Below, in pieces: positions 5,468 through 5,489 of a stretch of DNA of 5,489 nucleotides. The first letter of the stretch is position 1; every line of letters begins with the position of its first letter. The stretch comes from Clostridia bacterium (GTDB lineage: Bacteria; Bacillota; Clostridia; Christensenellales; Borkfalkiaceae), in contig JAIEAS010000159.1 of the NCBI GenBank assembly GCA_029071285.1, positions 1-5,489 of the forward strand, read 5' to 3'. Below the pieces are notes generated by a model. It searched no databases and was not told the origin of the DNA. It saw only the letters and a program-made list of their open reading frames with translations. The translations under genes and the position numbers were made by a program.

Positions 5468-5489
5468 AAAGTACACTTTTTTGTACTTT
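5468..5489. repeat. Inverted repeat AAAGTACA-N6-TGTACTTT at the window edge
   Basis: There is a perfect 8-bp dyad (5468-5475 and 5482-5489) with a six-base spacer CTTTTT. It ends exactly at the last base, so the symmetry may extend further. An 8-6-8 dyad suits a dimeric repressor operator. It could also be a hairpin at the end of a neighbouring transcript or another intergenic repeat. Nothing in view decides between these. Confidence 0.5.

Larger units (their letters stand above)
5109..5489. other. Upstream noncoding region, 381 bp, without a supported gene
   Basis: This stretch carries the ribosome binding site and leader (5109-about 5200), an A/T-rich part (about 5195-5260) where a promoter for the surface protein gene might lie, the dispersed palindromic repeat (about 5260-5422), and a repeat-rich AT stretch up to the window edge. 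I could not place a -35/-10 pair convincingly on the minus strand. An open frame at 5466-5227 is a translation of the dispersed repeat and is not a gene. Confidence 0.7.

Noticed and set aside
5109..5489. CRISPR array, tRNA or riboswitch in the upstream region
   Set aside because: The repeats are irregular in spacing and inverted, no cloverleaf can be drawn, and no conserved riboswitch core is recognised.

Overview
The window is dominated by one very large minus-strand gene (174-5108) for a 1644-residue single-pass membrane protein. It reads as bacterial chromosome, most likely from a Clostridia-type, low-to-mid GC Bacillota. The evidence is a Gram-positive-style signal peptide, a clear AAGGAG ribosome binding site, and a lysine/aspartate/threonine-rich ectodomain of Ig-like repeats of the kind common in gut Clostridia. 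The lineage is an inference from style; no taxonomic marker gene is present.

Layout, left to right. Bases 1-173 are noncoding and hold a perfect 12-bp GC-rich hairpin (70-97), best read as the gene's terminator although its U-tract is poor. Bases 174-5108 are the gene. Bases 5109-5489 are upstream noncoding DNA. They hold the ribosome binding site, a GC-rich stem that could form in the mRNA leader, a small A/T hairpin, a composite palindromic dispersed repeat built on GTCATTGCGA/GCAATCC (about 5260-5422), two TTTTCCAAAAA direct repeats, and an AAAGTACA/TGTACTTT inverted repeat that ends exactly at the window edge.

The protein has, in order: a signal peptide (about 1-43), an N-terminal domain with five cysteines that I do not recognise (about 44-300), a chain of Ig-like/MBG-like repeats (about 310-1260), one transmembrane helix (about 1279-1302), and a cytoplasmic tail of about 340 residues. 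The tail contains a highly charged E/R/K helix whose repeat changes from 7 to 11 residues, Q/P/M-rich low-complexity stretches alternating with short predicted helices, a run of five threonines and an acidic-aromatic C-terminus. There is no usable sortase signal. The arrangement, a long extracellular repeat stalk joined to a large cytoplasmic scaffold-like tail, is the most unusual thing here. It suggests a link between the cell surface and something inside the cell. The function is unknown, no partner gene lies in the window, and the gene looks monocistronic as far as can be seen.
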